Source: Daucus carota subsp. sativus
Lineage: Eukaryota > Streptophyta > Magnoliopsida > Apiales > Apiaceae
Assembly (NCBI RefSeq): GCF_001625215.2
Contig: NC_030383.2
Location: forward strand, 52,572,380 to 52,636,379
DNA: 64,000 nucleotides
Direction: 5' to 3'
The notes beneath the pieces are model-generated. The model was not told the DNA's origin and made no database searches. It saw nothing but the letters and a program-made list of their open reading frames with translations. The translations under genes and the position numbers were made by a program. Of the stretch, positions 1 through 14,935 are shown piece by piece; within the stretch, counting starts at the first letter, position 1, and each line of letters begins with the position of its first letter.

Positions 1-421
1 GTCATGCCTTCAATGTATGACAAAGCTGTTTTTGTATATTTTTGGTGTTTTCTGAGTTTATGAACTGAAATAGCAGCAAAGCAAGTAACAGAACAGTAGA
101 TTATAGCTAGATAGAGATGAATTAGGGCAGAGAGATGTAGAAATGAGAGAGAGAGAGATCAGATCAGGAGAGAGAGACAGAGTTTAGAGAGAGAAAGAGA
201 GGGAAAATCAGTTAGAGAAGAGAGAGAGAAACTTGGAAGAGAAGTTTTGTATTTCATAATATGCATAATACCAGCACACAAGTCTATTTATAGCTAACAC
301 AGAATAGAATGACTAAAAGACATTCTTGCCCTGCACTTGTACTTAATATGCTAATACTTCCTATAGGCTTTGCCTGACAAAGATACACTGGGATGTGTGG
401 TTTGACTTGAGCACGCCAACA
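1..421 (-). mobile_element. Truncated LTR of a retrotransposon, cut by the window edge
   Basis: Read on the minus strand, the block starts at 421 with TGTTGGCGTG, as expected for an LTR start. It then has a TATA-like CTATAAATAGA near 284-294 and runs into a GA-rich stretch (about 140-240) that fits a transcribed leader. The other end lies outside the window, so no target duplication can be tested. The superfamily is not assignable; Copia is a guess based on the short LTR style. It could also be an ordinary promoter of a gene lying to the left. Confidence 0.45.
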
Positions 422-740
422 TCAGTCAAAGTAACACAAATGCAAGGCATAAAGTAATGTAGCCATTTTCTTAAATAAATAACATTCATCTGATGTCACA
501 ATTGTTTCTGCAATTCAGAATAAAAGGGTGGGGAGGACAAAACAAAGTGTAATAACTTATTGTTGAGTATTTATCCTACACATGTGTGAGCCTATGAGTT
601 TATAAACGCCGTAACAGTGACACTTGGTCATCGTGAATCGTTCATAAATGAGAATATTGAATTACATAACATTTCTAAGTTGCAAGAGAAGTGGCAAAAT
701 ATTCAAAAGCTTAACTAAAATTTAAAGCACACTTAATGGA
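422..740. other. Short intergenic gap, 3' flank of the LRR gene
   Basis: About 320 bases of AT-rich sequence between the truncated LTR and the stop codon of the LRR gene. It presumably contains that gene's 3' UTR and polyadenylation site. I see no other gene here. Confidence 0.5.
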
Positions 741-3700
741 TCACCTCCTTAAGATTAAGCCGTCCTTTGTGTTATATGGATCCAGGATATCCAATATGCA
801 GAACAGTTGCCTTGATTTTTCCAGGCTCCTGGTAAGAAATAGATATGTTCCATTCTTCTCAATGTATACCCTAGCACATCCATTACAAAAATGATGCACA
901 ATTAGAACAGTGGAAAACCTTGCTGATTCGCTACACTCAGCTATAATAGAGACGCACCATTTCAGTTACCTTACTATATGAAGTCCTAAACCAACTAAAA
1001 CCTCCTTAACATCCTCAATTTTATGGCAGCCAATTAAACTCAACGTAGTCTCTGCTAAGATGCAGTATGGTAGCAATATTCAGAAAAGCAAGATGGCATA
1101 CAGAGACATAGTTTTTCACAAGAAAAAAGTAAAACATTCATACCATAACAAATCTAACCTGACCCATCATATTCATTGCTGATGAGTAGCATATACAGCT
1201 TTTGTTCGCTACTCCGCAATACAACTAGTTCACTGTAAGGAGTAAAGAACAATAGTAAGACAGGCTTCATATAGGGTTTAATAATTAGCGATCAAGAAGA
1301 TACTCCAATCATATATGAAAGAACAGAAGAAAGAAGGTATTCCAGGTAGGTATATAATTAAAATCTTCAATCTAATTCAACTGACAAGAAAAAAGGTATA
1401 AAGCAATATGACTTGAAACCTAACTCAAGGAGATATAGGATCCAGTTATTCACAATACACAGTCCCGCATACAATTAGTAGTATTGAACTCCCATCATTT
1501 TCCAGATAATCACAAAAGCTCAGTAGCATAGAAATTAACCGAGAAAGTAGAAACCTTAATCTATAGCATTCAAGTTACTATCTGTTACCAATTAAAGCTG
1601 CAATTACTTAAAAAGTAGGTCTGACCCCATCAAACCTGTTACGCACTGACCAGAATGTGGGAAAGACTAAATAATACTGAATAAATTAGGAAAACTGCAA
1701 GCCTGCGCAGGAGGCCTGAGTGGATTTGTTTTGGCACTCTGTGTTCTCAATTGGCTTTTTTCCTATGATATTTTCTGTTTGTCATAGCTCTGCAAGACAT
1801 TTTACAAAAGAATACTACTATATACAGGTTAAATATTGCTTACAAGACCTGTAGTAAATCTATACTGGCTTTTTTCCCAAAAGTATGTTCGTTATACTTG
1901 CTTATACAAGGGGAAAGTAAAATTAATTTGAATGTTGAAAAAAGGAGATTAGGTGAGCTATAGATATGTGAAATTTTGAAGTTAAGACCATAAACCACCA
2001 CCAATCCTAAGCTCATAACACAGAACGGGGAGCAAACCAAAAGGGGAACGGGGAGCAAACCAAAAGGATTGCCACCTAACGGATGACGCCACTGTTGGAA
2101 GGCATAGAGTTAGTTCCTGCTTCGTAATACAACAGGTTACAGATTTGGCTGGTACCCGTGAGGAAGATGACAATAAGCAACACAGCACTTGCCCAGCTAA
2201 AGTCTAAACTAAGACTTGAGAACATGACAAGAGTAATGCTAAAAAGTACTAAAACTAAGTCTCAGAGAGATTATGAAAGGACACCTATCGAATTATAAGT
2301 CATAAGATACAAAAGATATTTCTAAGCTTGGGAACTATGGAAGTACTGAAAGAACAAATATTTTTTGGAGAGTAAATCATATCTGCGTTACTTGTCTATC
2401 TTTATATGTCAGTAGATCATAATACCTATTAGTTTGGACTATTTTTTTTTTCTTTAAATAAAATGGCAATATACAGTACAGCTAACATTACCATTCTTTG
2501 CAATCACCATTCGTGCCAATAAAAGAACTGCAGCGCACATACTGTCTACAAGTTTCTTGGACTAAAGAATCAGCAACATTTGAATTAAAATGATTCACAA
2601 TGAAATCATCTGATCCCAGATATCCTGATTTTGTTTCAGAGAGAATATTCCCGCTGGGTTCAGAGTGTGATGTTAAGCCTGCATTTTCACAGGTATGTAT
2701 ATCACTGTCAAGGGAGATTAGTCTCTTTGTTATGTCTACCACATCAACCCTTGAAGCATCCAGAGTTTCGGGCAACGGCACCCCCTCATCATCCGCAGCA
2801 TCTCTGTCTACCAGTGAGACAACTCTTCTCCTTGAAATCCTTTTACAATTTTTATTCTTCCGACAGTCCCCCTCCTGTTGTACATTACAAAACATGTCTT
2901 GTAATAGTTCAGAAGAGTATGGTTCCTTGTCTTCAGTGATACCAGAAATTTGTCTTGCATCTGAGTCAAGCAAATGATTTCCATTGTGTGTGGGTTTTGG
3001 AACATCGTACCTTTTCTTATAAGAAGGTTCACCAGAATAACTTACAGTAAAATCGAATTCATCGACACTTTTGTCCAAAGGCTCATCTATAAATGATGCA
3101 TCAACTTGAGGTGTACAAAATTCAGCAGAATCATCATCACTATCACTTGTATTGCTATCCGTAGATGCAGTTGAATAGGACTCTGCTGATATCTGAAAAA
3201 GCTCTTCCTCTAAGTTTTGTCGACGATGCAATATATCCTCCTGATAATGAGGTGGTGAACTCAGGCAAGCTGTTGATGATTGCGATTCCATAATTTCATC
3301 AATAGCAGCCAAAGGTCTGACAGTTCTTTTCATCGTAACCCCATCATTTTCTTGGACAACACAAGAAACGGGCTGAGCACCTCCTGTACAAGGCGATAGC
3401 ATATGCCTCGGGCTAGAATTGCTTCCTTCAACAAAAGGAATCCCCTCTACATCAACATGCCTCATGGACAATGTTGTAGATACATCACTAATTGGATCAT
3501 AATACTGCCGGCCACTAAAACCAGGATCACACTCCAGAGCATACACACTACTATCAATAGAAGAAACATGAGCAGAGTCGGCCACATATTTTGAGGACTT
3601 GCCTAGTTGTTGATATCTTGAATTGCTTTCTGGACAATTTATCTGATCAGGATCAACTACATTGCCACTATATTGAGCACCGTCAATAGAAGATTTTGGA

Positions 3701-6700
3701 TCATGATTTATCCATTCTTTAAGCTCCTCCAACCAGAGACTGGATCGCTCTCTTTTCATCAACTCAATTCTATTTATCAGATCAACTATTTCGTCTTTCT
3801 CATCCAGACTATTATCCACTTTACCTGGGATTTCATTTTCACATTCAACTGACTCCAGATCAGAACATACAGATGGACTCTGCTCTTCACTTTCAATATT
3901 CGCAAGACGCGAAATCTTTTTCTGCAGAAAAAAAAAATTCAAAATAATTCAAAAAAAACAAACACTCCTACAAAGTCGGAATCAATACCTATAGAATACT
4001 TGATACAAAGGGGATACACACACACACACACACACACATATAAACCTGCCTGATGAAAAAGCCCTTTCTATCTTTTTAGTCAAGGACTTATCCACCAATG
4101 GATTCGTGGAATTTTTGTAAATTGCGTTGGGGGAGATCTACCATTGTGTGTGCGCGCGCGCGCGCGTGTGTGTTGTAGCAGGACAAATTAGTATGCTTCA
4201 GCATCAACTTACTGGTTTTGTATTGATAGGGACCTCTAATCCAGCATTATCTTTTGCTTTAAAATAAAACCCAAAACTAGCAGGCCGTGAGTGCCTTCTG
4301 GCAATGATAATTTGTCGCTTCCAAAACTCTTCTCTAGACATTCTCTTATCATCCAGCTGCATCTACAGATGTCATAAATTTTAAGGGGACATTAAAATAT
4401 TAAATGTAGAGCTGCTTAATATTTGGATTGATTATCTCTGCATGTATTTAAGATTCACAAACATTTCCAAAACGGTACAGAAATAATTTTTATATTCCAC
4501 AACTTACTTCATATGGTCCAGGGAAAAAGCTAAATACTTGTGCACGGTACCATCTGGCACAACACAATGGATTTCCTTCTAACCACAGGCTTTTCAAATG
4601 CGTGAGACCAGAAAGAATCTCCAGCTCTGAAAAATTGGAGAGAATGTTGTAGGAGAGATCAAGCCCTTCGAGTGACAACAAATTTTCAATCCCACGCAAT
4701 GTTGTAAGAGCATTGTTCCTAAGAACAAGTTTAACAACTCGACAAGAAAGCTGCAAAGACAGTAAAACAAGTTTAAGGTAAACTACACCAGGTTTGGCCA
4801 ACTCAAAGCAGCTAGAAATATCTAGCATGTCTAATAGTAAGCCTAATGCTTAATATATGTGTAATTTGTCCAACACATGCATGATGAAAGAGTGCACATA
4901 AGTATGAACCAAAGTATATGCTTAATTTATAGATGGATGTGACACTTAAAATTATTGAACCACCTCCCGAAAAATCGAAATTTGTGCAACATTAACATTC
5001 CGTAGTATAAAAGAAGTATTAAAAGATCATATAATAAAGAAATAGTTGATGAATAGTGTTGCACAAATTAATATATAACAGTGTCCAATTGATGTTTAAG
5101 ATTTTAACATATCTAGACAACTACAACCAAGAAAGCGACAAAAAGATAGATCCTCATATGGCATATTCACAAGGCGACATGAGATGGTCAATCTCCTCTT
5201 GTCCCACACTTATTGTATATATAATAATAAATTGGAAAATGATTTAAATTATTATATTCCAGTTAGGATCTTTTATAGAAATTAAAGTAGCTATGTCATG
5301 CCAAAAGCTACCGCATAAAAAGAATACACAGCATTGGCAATGTATTAGGAGAAAGATACTAGATCTTCAGGTTCTCCCAAAGTAGAAAGGAGATAACCTT
5401 CCGTCAATAGCACATTTGTCAATCACTTACTCTGGTCAGCAAAATACAGCAGGCTTATTAATTGGGTGAGTGGTCTCCAAGCACTCAAGGATCATCGGCT
5501 CAAAGATCGCGCCCTCTATTTTGCTTATGTTCATAGACGAGTAATTTGATTAAATAACTCACATCTACAATTACGTCAGAAATTTGACTAAAAGCATCTG
5601 GAGTAATCAAAAGATACACACTTACACATTCTTATATGGATCCAAACCATGTAGACACGTCATGCCAAAAGCTAGCACCTATATTACTGAAACTTTATTA
5701 TAACCCATAGCATTTCCAGCGTCCTAAAAAAAGCCGTAATGCAACAAGTTCTTGCAATCCTATCACTTTATAGAATATAGATCCCCTCTGACCAACAGCA
5801 AACTCTTTAATTTTTCTGCTCCGGCCATTTACTTGTAGAAGGGTTACTATGTCGGGATGTCTCAAAGAATTATCAGCTAAAAGCTTGCCAGCATATCAAA
5901 ATATGTCCATTTGACAGTCCAGATAAACAACCGGACTTAACCTAGTCGATTAACCGCTTCATGACTGCTGGTATACTTAATCTAACTGAGATTGAAACCA
6001 AAAGAAAAAAAGTGTGTCCTTGCAAGACATAAATTTTAGAGCTCCTTCATTACTTTGAATTCTAGGATATTGCACTTCTATCTTTAGTATGCTATCATGC
6101 TTTGTACTAAATTGTGCAAGTCATCGTGACTTGTAACTTTTAATAGATTCTTTTGGACATTACATAATGTGATGTACTAATTCAATATAACATAATGCTA
6201 TTTGTTTCGTATATATATTTCATATATGCATTCAAGGAATGTGTTTGTTTGACCATATTGTTAAGTATAATTTATTACATGTTAGGTTCATAGGTTGTAT
6301 AGGTAAGTGACGTCATCGACAAGTTAAACTGATTAGTCAGGGAATTTCAGACAAATGTCTAGTCATGATAACTATGACCTACCGATTCTACAAATCCTTG
6401 AAAATCCCTTGTAACACACACATATTCAGTGAATTTCTGTTTCACAGAAAAAAGGAAGCCGGAATTATAAAAGCAAAAAAACGAGTGTGATTGGCTATCA
6501 AGCATATAGACATACAACTGAAAATGAAATAAATAACTTGCAGAACAATTTTTGTAAAAAAAAAACTAACCAATGATCATTGCACTGATAAAAATACGAG
6601 TTGGAAAAAATTATTTGATTGGTAGTTCGGTATAATCAGAGATGAAGTTACCAACACACTGAGGACAGGTGATCCACCTTGCCTTATGCAGTTTTACAAG

Positions 6701-8660
6701 TTGGTGATCTGACTTCCGTAATATTATCATTGTCATTATGATTGATTTTGTGAACTTATTTTATAGAAAACAAATTTAATCTTATATAGTAACATGTATA
6801 AATTTGTTTAGAAAACAAAAACATTATAATATATGATTGATTTACTATTTCATGTATACTATTGCTAATTTTTTTTGTTTGTTGACCATGATTCTATATT
6901 TCAATTTAGTTTAACATATTAGTTTATTGTTCTCTTGATACAATTTGAACACCTAAACATTTTATCTTACAGAATATCCTCTATTCATTATATGAATAGA
7001 GAAAGATTAAATAAAGCAGTGAATCCAATTAACAATATCATTTATCATTTTTGAATTATACAACATATAACAATCATTAACAAGGGAATAAATTTTCATA
7101 ATAACTCGTAGAAATGATTGTTTCCATCTTTGTATATACAAACTCAACAAGTCACGGAGCCCAAGAAAGAGGGATGCTTCTTAAAGAAATAGTATGCATG
7201 TTTAATATACAAGTGCAATAAGCTTATAAGTATAAAGCAACACAAACAAGTGGTAAACATGTGTTACCTCATTTAATGATGCAATTGTTCTCAGGTGATT
7301 GAACCCGAGATCTAGGTGCTTCAAATTGATACACTTACGCAGATTATCTACCCTTGTAAACTTGTTTCTACTTAAATCTAAGGTTTCAACAACAGGAAGA
7401 AGTTGCAAAGACTCATCCATAAGAAGCAATCCATTACAAGCACATGAAACAGAATTTAATCGATTCCACTGGGGAGAATCTTTTATCTCAGCAATTCTGC
7501 TTGCAAATACATGCCGAAGAGCATCCTGAGTACAGAAAAAGAAGGGGGGCATTGGGCATTAGAAGTGCACTACCAAACAATAATTAAAAGATGGCAAAAG
7601 GAGGCACAACTTGTTTAGGGTATCTTAATATCTTGGTATCTAATTTCCAGGTATAATTATCATGATGAACAATACGCTTTGTTGTGTAAAGGGGATAGGT
7701 GAAAAACACTCACTTATCTAACAAAATCAACAATTTTCTATGGCCCTGCATTTAAGTATCCAAATACACAGATGCAAAAAACCTTATAAGATTTGCAAGA
7801 TTACCCAACCAAAACCTGTAAATCAGAACTGAAACAGAACTTTCAGTAACCCAAAACCAGACACTCTAAAAGTTTTGGAGAAAATTACTGTAGTTCTACT
7901 TCCCCAAAGAGATATCTGTTACTTTTTGTTCTAATTAAAACAATTTTATTTCATAACTTAACATTACAAAACAATATGATTCAAGAGCACTTAAGCTTAC
8001 CCCTAAATTGCAGCTTCGTCCTCTACAGAGAAAGAAACGAAAAATTCATGCATGGGTTTTAAAGTTACTTGCTGGAGAATCAAAGAAATGACCTCAAACC
8101 AACTCTAACATTTGAGGGAAAATTAAACTAGATGTAATTAGCATACGAGTTGAGGACATGACACTCATAATAATACATAAAACTAATTCGAACACTTGAA
8201 TTCAATTAAAAACACTCACAGTGGAATTATGACACACAAATTTCTCCAAAGTATGCCTCAATTCCAACAATCCCCGTGCGGCTGAAGTAGTCAAATCACA
8301 TCCCCGAAGCTCCAACACCTTCAATCTCTCAAACGGCAGCAACGACAACCTTGTCGGATCCCTAATATTGGGCGGAAGCACCGACACAACTTTTAACGAC
8401 GTCAACAGGCGTAAAATCCGGCGGAGTTGTTCTAGGGCACGGTGATCACCTAAATCGGAGATATAAGCACGGAGATAATCGACCGGAGCTCCGTGGAGAA
8501 GCGATTCGAGCTCCGATAAAGCTTCGAGTCTCGATTGAACGTAGTGGAGACCTACTGGATTCAGTTTGAGAGTTACGGTGCCGTCGATTAGATTTCCGGC
8601 GAGTTTGTCGACGAATTTGACGAGAGACTCGAGGTAACGATCGCCGGTCACGAGAGGCAT
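741..8660 (-). CDS. Leucine-rich-repeat protein, STK11-interacting-protein (LIP1)-like
   Basis: Eight exons are resolved on the minus strand: 8660-8220, 7525-7268, 4750-4508, 4362-4213, 3921-2492, 1232-1159, 1054-970 and 870-741. All junctions are GT-AG and phases agree, giving 2811 nt (936 residues). The ATG (start MPLVTGDRYLESL) matches the conserved N-terminus of plant homologues. Residues about 1-147 form the conserved N-terminal region. Residues about 190-310 are LRRs with LDLSRNKF, LDLGFNHL and LWLEGNPLCCARWY. Exon 5 encodes a long acidic, Ser-rich, poorly conserved segment (about 365-841). The last three exons encode a conserved C-terminal tail with LIGCHKIEDVKEVLVGLGL and LFLTRSLEKSRQL. 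Animal STK11IP binds the kinase LKB1; the plant role is not established. Introns 2 (2.5 kb) and 5 (1.3 kb) are the largest. Confidence 0.9.
4015..4040. repeat. (CA)n microsatellite
   Basis: A run of about 11-12 CA dinucleotides inside intron 4 of the LRR gene. It is a probable length-variable marker. Confidence 0.9.
4145..4175. repeat. Compound (TG)n(CG)n(TG)n microsatellite
   Basis: An alternating purine-pyrimidine tract (TGTG, about nine CG steps, then TGTGTG) in the same intron as the CA repeat. Such tracts are the classical Z-DNA-forming type. No function is implied. Confidence 0.85.
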
Positions 8661-8939
8661 TGCGATGAAGATAGAGTTATGATAAAATATACATGTGTGT
8701 GTAGATTAGTTGTGAAATTGGGGACTAATTGAGAGAGAGAAAGAGATACAGATAGATTAGGAAGGAGAGTAGTGGTATTATTGTAAGCATAAATAAATGA
8801 ACAGTGGTTTGCTAATCATTGGGGTTGTGGAATATTTTTGGGGTACAGAGGACACGTGGACAGTATGCACTGTTCTCCCCATGTGACTTGTTGTTTCTTT
8901 CTACTTACTGTTTCTAAATTCCAATAAGTTATTCTTAAA

Positions 8940-10294
8940 CAGTACTTCGATGGTGCACCCGCTCGATCCCGATCCGACCCCACTCCATTCAGGTCGGGGA
9001 TTCGGAGAATTTTTCGAGGATGGGACGAGGAACGAGAGAAGTTTTATAAAAATTTCGAGGATCACGTCAGGTTGGGGATTCGTGTCTCCCCGTACCAATC
9101 CCCAATCCCGAGTGTGTGTATATATATATAATTTATATATATTATACTAAATAAATTATTAATATTATTAAAATTAAAAAATAATCGTTATATTTATCGA
9201 TCGATTATAATTATATTGTAATATAATATATTTTTTTTGCCAAAGTAATATAATATATTTTAGAATTTTCGAATTTTCGTTTATTTATATTATAAATCAA
9301 TTTTAATATGATTTGATGTTGAAATCATGAGATAACGTCACTTACTCCCTCTGTCCCTCTCATTTCTTTACAGTTACTATTTTGAGATGTCCCTCTCATT
9401 TCGTTACGTTACTATAAATAGTAAGTTTTTCTCATCATTACACCCACTATCTTCCCCTACTATCTCATATTTAACAATAAAAACTACTATTACACCCACT
9501 ACTTTCTTCCGCTATCTCAAATCTATTACTATTAAATATTGACAGGTCCCACCACTTTACCCACTTTTCATCTAACTTTACTATTTTTTATACATTGTCT
9601 TGGTCTCCGTGTCCCTCTCCAATGTAAACAATTGAGGGAGACGGAGGGAGTAGTAGTTATTTTTTATTAAAATATATATTAAATATTATAAAGTTAATAT
9701 TTTTATTAAAAAAATAAAATTTCCCGAATTCACGCGGGGATCCCCGTTCCCCGTTCGGGGAGGGGATCGGGAGGAAAAGAATCCCCATTCGGGGTTCCGA
9801 TCAGGATCGGGGATCGGTATTGAATTCGGGGATCGGGGATGGGGATAACACTCCCTGACCCCGAAGTGCCCCCGTGCCCATCCCTACCCGACCCCGATTG
9901 TGTGTGTGTAATATATTTTTATATATTATACTAAATAAATTATTAAAAATATATAATATATTTATAATTTTAAAATTGTCGTTTTTTATATTATAAATTA
10001 ATTTTAATATGATTTGATGTTGAAAATATGAGATAACATCATTTTATCAGTATATTACGAGTTAGTAGTTTTTTTTCTTAGTAAAAGTTATATTTTATAT
10101 TATAAGGATATTTTTTTATTAAAAAATAAAATTTCCCGAATCTCCGCGGGGATCCCCATTCCCCGTTCGAGGCGGGGATCGGGGAGGAAAAAATTCCCGT
10201 TCGGGGTCGGGGCAAAGTCGGGGGTATTGAATTCGAGGATCGGGGGCGGGGATAGCACTCCCCGACCCCGAAGTGCCCCCGTGCCCATCTCTCA
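8940..10294. repeat. Tandem pair of GC-rich/AT-rich repeats, hAT-like MITE relics
   Basis: Two related units lie head to tail. Each has an AT-rich body (ATTATACTAAATAAATTATT at about 9136 and about 9922, then GATTTGATGTTGAAA at about 9310 and about 10011). Each body is followed by a GC-rich block built from repeats of GGGGATCGGG, and each ends in CCCGTGCCCATC near 9880 and 10285. A further GC-rich block lies at 8945-9115. Reversed, the ends read like GGGATGGGCACGGG, which resembles some hAT-type termini. That class call is weak. The first unit is split by the Stowaway element at 9345-9650. Confidence 0.6.
9345..9650. mobile_element. Stowaway-like MITE
   Basis: The 306-bp element starts CTCCCTCTGTCCC and ends in the reverse complement of CTCCCTCCGTCTC. 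It is flanked by TA at 9343-9344 and 9651-9652, the hallmark target duplication of Stowaway (Tc1/mariner-derived) MITEs. It lacks coding capacity. It interrupts the first copy of the surrounding repeat pair, so it inserted later. Confidence 0.9.
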
Positions 10295-12018
10295 AAGTAT
10301 ATATATATTAATATGATATATAATATAAAAGTCAGATAAATTATTACTTAAACATTCACGAAAAGTTTTTTTCCTAATTTTTCATTTAAGTTATTAAATA
10401 AGTTCAATATTAAATTTTATTAATTAAACTAATTACATGTTATCATGTCGTTATCTACCGCATGAATCCATAATCATTCTCTTTATTTTCAGAATCAAAT
10501 TCTGAACATAAGTATCTTTTTCATTTTAATTATATTTTACCTGATTTAAATATCTATTCATGTATCTTAATACAAAAATTTCTCATGTGTAATCTATTTT
10601 ACACTATAAATCTAATATATGTCTATAAAACTGAATTTTAGGTAAAAACATACAACTATACATATCTGCATGTTGGTCTACATTCGGAAAACGAGAAACA
10701 ATATTCCCATAATTGTCAGCAATCGTGTCTCCAGATAAGTTTTTAAAAGTATTTTTATCTAATTTTTATAGGGTGATTATGTGCATAAAGAGTGTCTCAT
10801 TATAATGAGAATGAAACCAATCAGATTTAATACTGAAATTTTTCTAACTATGATCTAATTTTACCTTTTGGATATTTTTTACTTTTTCGCATATGAAATA
10901 TACAAACTAGTAAGAAATTATACTGAAATTTAATAAACAAGATCTTAAAATTTTAATGTAATCTATTATGAGCTAAGAAATTTTAATCTTTGTGGAAATA
11001 ATCCGTGATAAAAAAAACTATACATCGCTATTTTAATTTAAATATAGTTCACTTTATAAAATAACATTACTACAGACTTAGTTATATATAAATTACACTA
11101 GTATAAGAATACTCTCTATTTTTAAAACTAATAAAAAAAAATTATCATGTCATTTCTTTATGTTATTCCATTACTTGTAAAATTTGTCTGATTTGCCTTA
11201 AGAATCTTTTGAAGACGTTTCTTCTGGATTAGCATGTTCCTCTCTCAAACAAGACTCGTGCGTCCAAGTTATTTTTCTTGATTTTCAAGTTAATCTTGAT
11301 CTCTACACAATCATATTGTTGCTATTAATGGACGCGTGTTGACATTGATTAGTATAGTATGTTGGGCATGCAGTGATATTTTTTTATTCTTCTTCTTTTG
11401 ATACATTAGAATCATTCATTGATCTTCATTTTATTTGATTGAATTTTATGATTCAGAATATTTACAAGTTAGCATTTAATTCTGCATATCCGTTCATAGG
11501 TTGTAGAATCATCCAATTTAACTTAGAACTTATTCCTCTTTTGGAATTTCAACTACTCAGTTGATCTTAAGATCGCATTTTACTAGTTACAAATCTTCTA
11601 GATTATTAGCATCATTTGTTGACATATGAATTTTGCCTTCGATAAATTTTGTCTTGAATAAATTTGGATGACACTTTAATCTAATCCACTGATAATTCAT
11701 TTCAATAATATATATTGATTAGTTAAATAAACGTTACAACTTTAATGCTAAGTAACTTTTTATCAAATCAAGCATGTATTCCAAACAAAGGTTAGTATAC
11801 TCAGTGACGAGAAATAATGTACAAGATAAACAAATAACGTAATAATTTCATTGAGCAATAGTAAGATTGTGCAATGATACCAAAGAGAATTATCTTAATT
11901 TTTTTTACAATACTAGTGGGAGGCTCTGACTTGGAATCAAGAGACCTTGCATATCCCAAATTCTCTTTTAGTAATCGTATACTTCCGATAATTACTGTAC
12001 TATTCGAAAAATTGACAA
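10295..12018. other. AT-rich intergenic region, no gene seen
   Basis: About 1.7 kb of AT-rich sequence without a convincing exon, RNA gene or complete transposon. The right end is the 3' flank of the nucleotide-sugar transporter gene. Confidence 0.5.
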
Positions 12019-14891
12019 CTAATTAGATGCAACCTTGGTATCTAACTTCTCTTTTACAAGAGGGATAATGTCTGATCGAGTTTGTGGAGAGCGAGGAGTA
12101 CGAGGACTTCCTGCTTGGCTGATTAACTGCCTCACATATCCGTAAAATGTACATCCTACAAGTGTTATTGTACAACCAATGGCATTCATAAGCGAAATGG
12201 GGTTACGGAATATGAGCCATGAGAATGTTACAGCGACTGCAACCTGTCAGATAAAAAAAATGGTGGAGTTATTTATCTATAATTGTGTGGTCTTTTGGCA
12301 ATAATTTTAGTATTTGAGGGAATAACATATATTTGATAAAACAGGGTTTATGGTATTAGATTTAGTTAATTATCTTGATCTTACCTTAAGATTTCCAGCT
12401 ACATTAAATGTCACTGCTGTTGTTGAATGAATAACGTAAAAGATGGAGAAGTTTAGACAAAATGCCATTATGCCAGAGCTTATAATAATTATGAGAGAAT
12501 GTAGAAGTGTTGGGCATGTAGTGATCCATTCCAAGACCCCGGCTCCTTCAAGTATTAATGCTGGTATCGCCAAGATCATTGTTGCAAAAGGTGCCATGTA
12601 GTACACCGTATTTATGCTGAAAGTGAGAAGGAAACACCAGGATTAAACTATAATAAATCATAAAAACTATGTTTCTTAAACTACAACAAAAGTTTTATAC
12701 ATTTAAACAGGCTTATATGAAAGAAAAAATAGACAAGAAAAAACTGTAATGCATATATAAACATAAACTTAGTATTAGATTTTACCATTTATCATATAGA
12801 TGTAAAGATGATGATCACACAAAATAAAGCAGTTCCCAAATAAAGTTACAAATATATAGTATAATACCTATCAAACTTGTAGCCATGTAGCAATGATTCA
12901 GCTAGGATAGTTTTAGTTGAAGTAGCAATACAGCCAAACAAGGCTGCACAAAATCCAAGTACATTAAAGCTAAGTTCGGTAACAGAAGTGACAAGAATTC
13001 CTCCAACAATAGGAATAAGTGAAGCCCAAATTCTCCAATCAAAGTACTTTCTCCAGACTAGCCACTGTAAAATTACTGTGAAAAATAGGATAAGTGTTAT
13101 ATTTATTTAAGAAACTTTGTACAAAGAGAAAAAGGAATTTATATTTTAATATTGCAAACTAGACCTGTAGTCGCCGGAGTAAATGACTTGATGGTTTGCA
13201 TAAATGAAACAGGAATATACCGCAAGCTTACATTCCCTAATACTATGTTAATACAAAAAATAAAGGACATTGGGAACACCCGTCTCCAGACATCTTCAGG
13301 GTCAACTATTACAAGCGGCTTCAGTCTTAAGACTTTGATGACCATGTAGGCACCAAAAGCAGAACATATGAAGTGTATACATGAAACTGACAAAGGAAAC
13401 TTGAAGTCTAGTTTCTGTAAATCAAGAAAGAATAATAAAAATTCCATAAGACATGATAAACTTACAGTGTATAATATGTACAATGTAAGAATCACTAGAG
13501 CTAATAAAAGGCTTCCACACAAGAGCATATTCCAGACTTCCATGAAGATACAACATATAAAACAATATTATCTCAATACATAAGTTAGACAGTCGAACAG
13601 TGTTTAATATAACTACATGTTGAGAATTTTATATGCCCACGTTCATTGGTCTGATCTGTACAAACCAAACTGCCAAACAATGATGAAATGCTAACTATTT
13701 TGTACAATATACAAAAAGAGAATTAAAAAAATTAATACAATTGAAGACAAAGAAGAGGGCACAAATCATATTTCCTAATCGACAAAAGGACTATCTGGTA
13801 ACAAGCATCACACAGTTAATATCTTAGATATTTGAATTAAAACACTCAAAATGTCATTATTGTCTGAAAAATGAGGCTGAAAACATTATGAGATGAAAGG
13901 AGGGTTATCAATATTTGTGAGGGGCTAGGGCCGAAAAATGGTGATGCTGATACTGTTCGAAACCTCAATAATCATTATTAAAAAGTTTAAAATATATAGA
14001 TAAGTATAGTTATAAAATAATTGATAATTTATTTTGAATCTATAAAAAAATTAGGGCTTTTTTTATTAATAATCACGTTTTCAATCTTATTTCCAAAAAT
14101 ACTACCTTATCCAATCTTATTTTCAAAAATACTACCTTCTCTAAAATATTTTCAAAAATACTGTGGTTGCATATGCAACCATATATGCAACTACAAATCC
14201 TGATTTCAAGTTCCAGATTTCAAATGTCATTTTCGACCTCATATATATATATATATATGAGGTCGAAAATGACATTTGAAATCTGGAACTTGAAATCAGG
14301 AATTCAGTTGCATATATGGTTGCATATGGGTTGTATTCAGTTGATTCTATTGTAATCTAATGGCCCCGCAGGGGCACCCATACATCAGTTGCAACTTACA
14401 GTTTTCCGTTGCATATGAGGTTGCACGCAACCTCATATGCAACCTCATATGCAACTAAATGCAACTGAAAACTGTAAGTTCCAACCGAAGTATGGGTGCC
14501 CCTGGCGGGGCCATTAGATTGCAATAGAATCAACTGAATGCAACCTCATATGCAACTAAATGCAACCTCATTTGCAACTAAATGCAACTGAAAACTGTAA
14601 GTTCCAACTGAATTATGGGTGCCCCTGGCGGGGCCATTAGATTGCAATAGAATCAACTGAATGCAACCTCATATGCAACTAAATGCAACCTCATATGCAA
14701 CTAAATGCAACTGAAAACTGTAAGTTGCAACGGATGTATGGTGTGCCCCTGGCGGGGCCATTAGATTGCAATAGAATCAACTGAATGCAACCATATGCAA
14801 CTGAATACAACCATATGCAACTATATATGCAACTGAATTCCTGATTTCGAGTTCTAGTTTTCAAATGTCATTTTCGACCTCATATTTGGAG

Positions 14892-14935
<44 letters not shown>

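Noticed and set aside
14430..14800. CRISPR-like array
   Set aside because: The repeats are about 123-bp transposon units without unique spacers in a plant intron.
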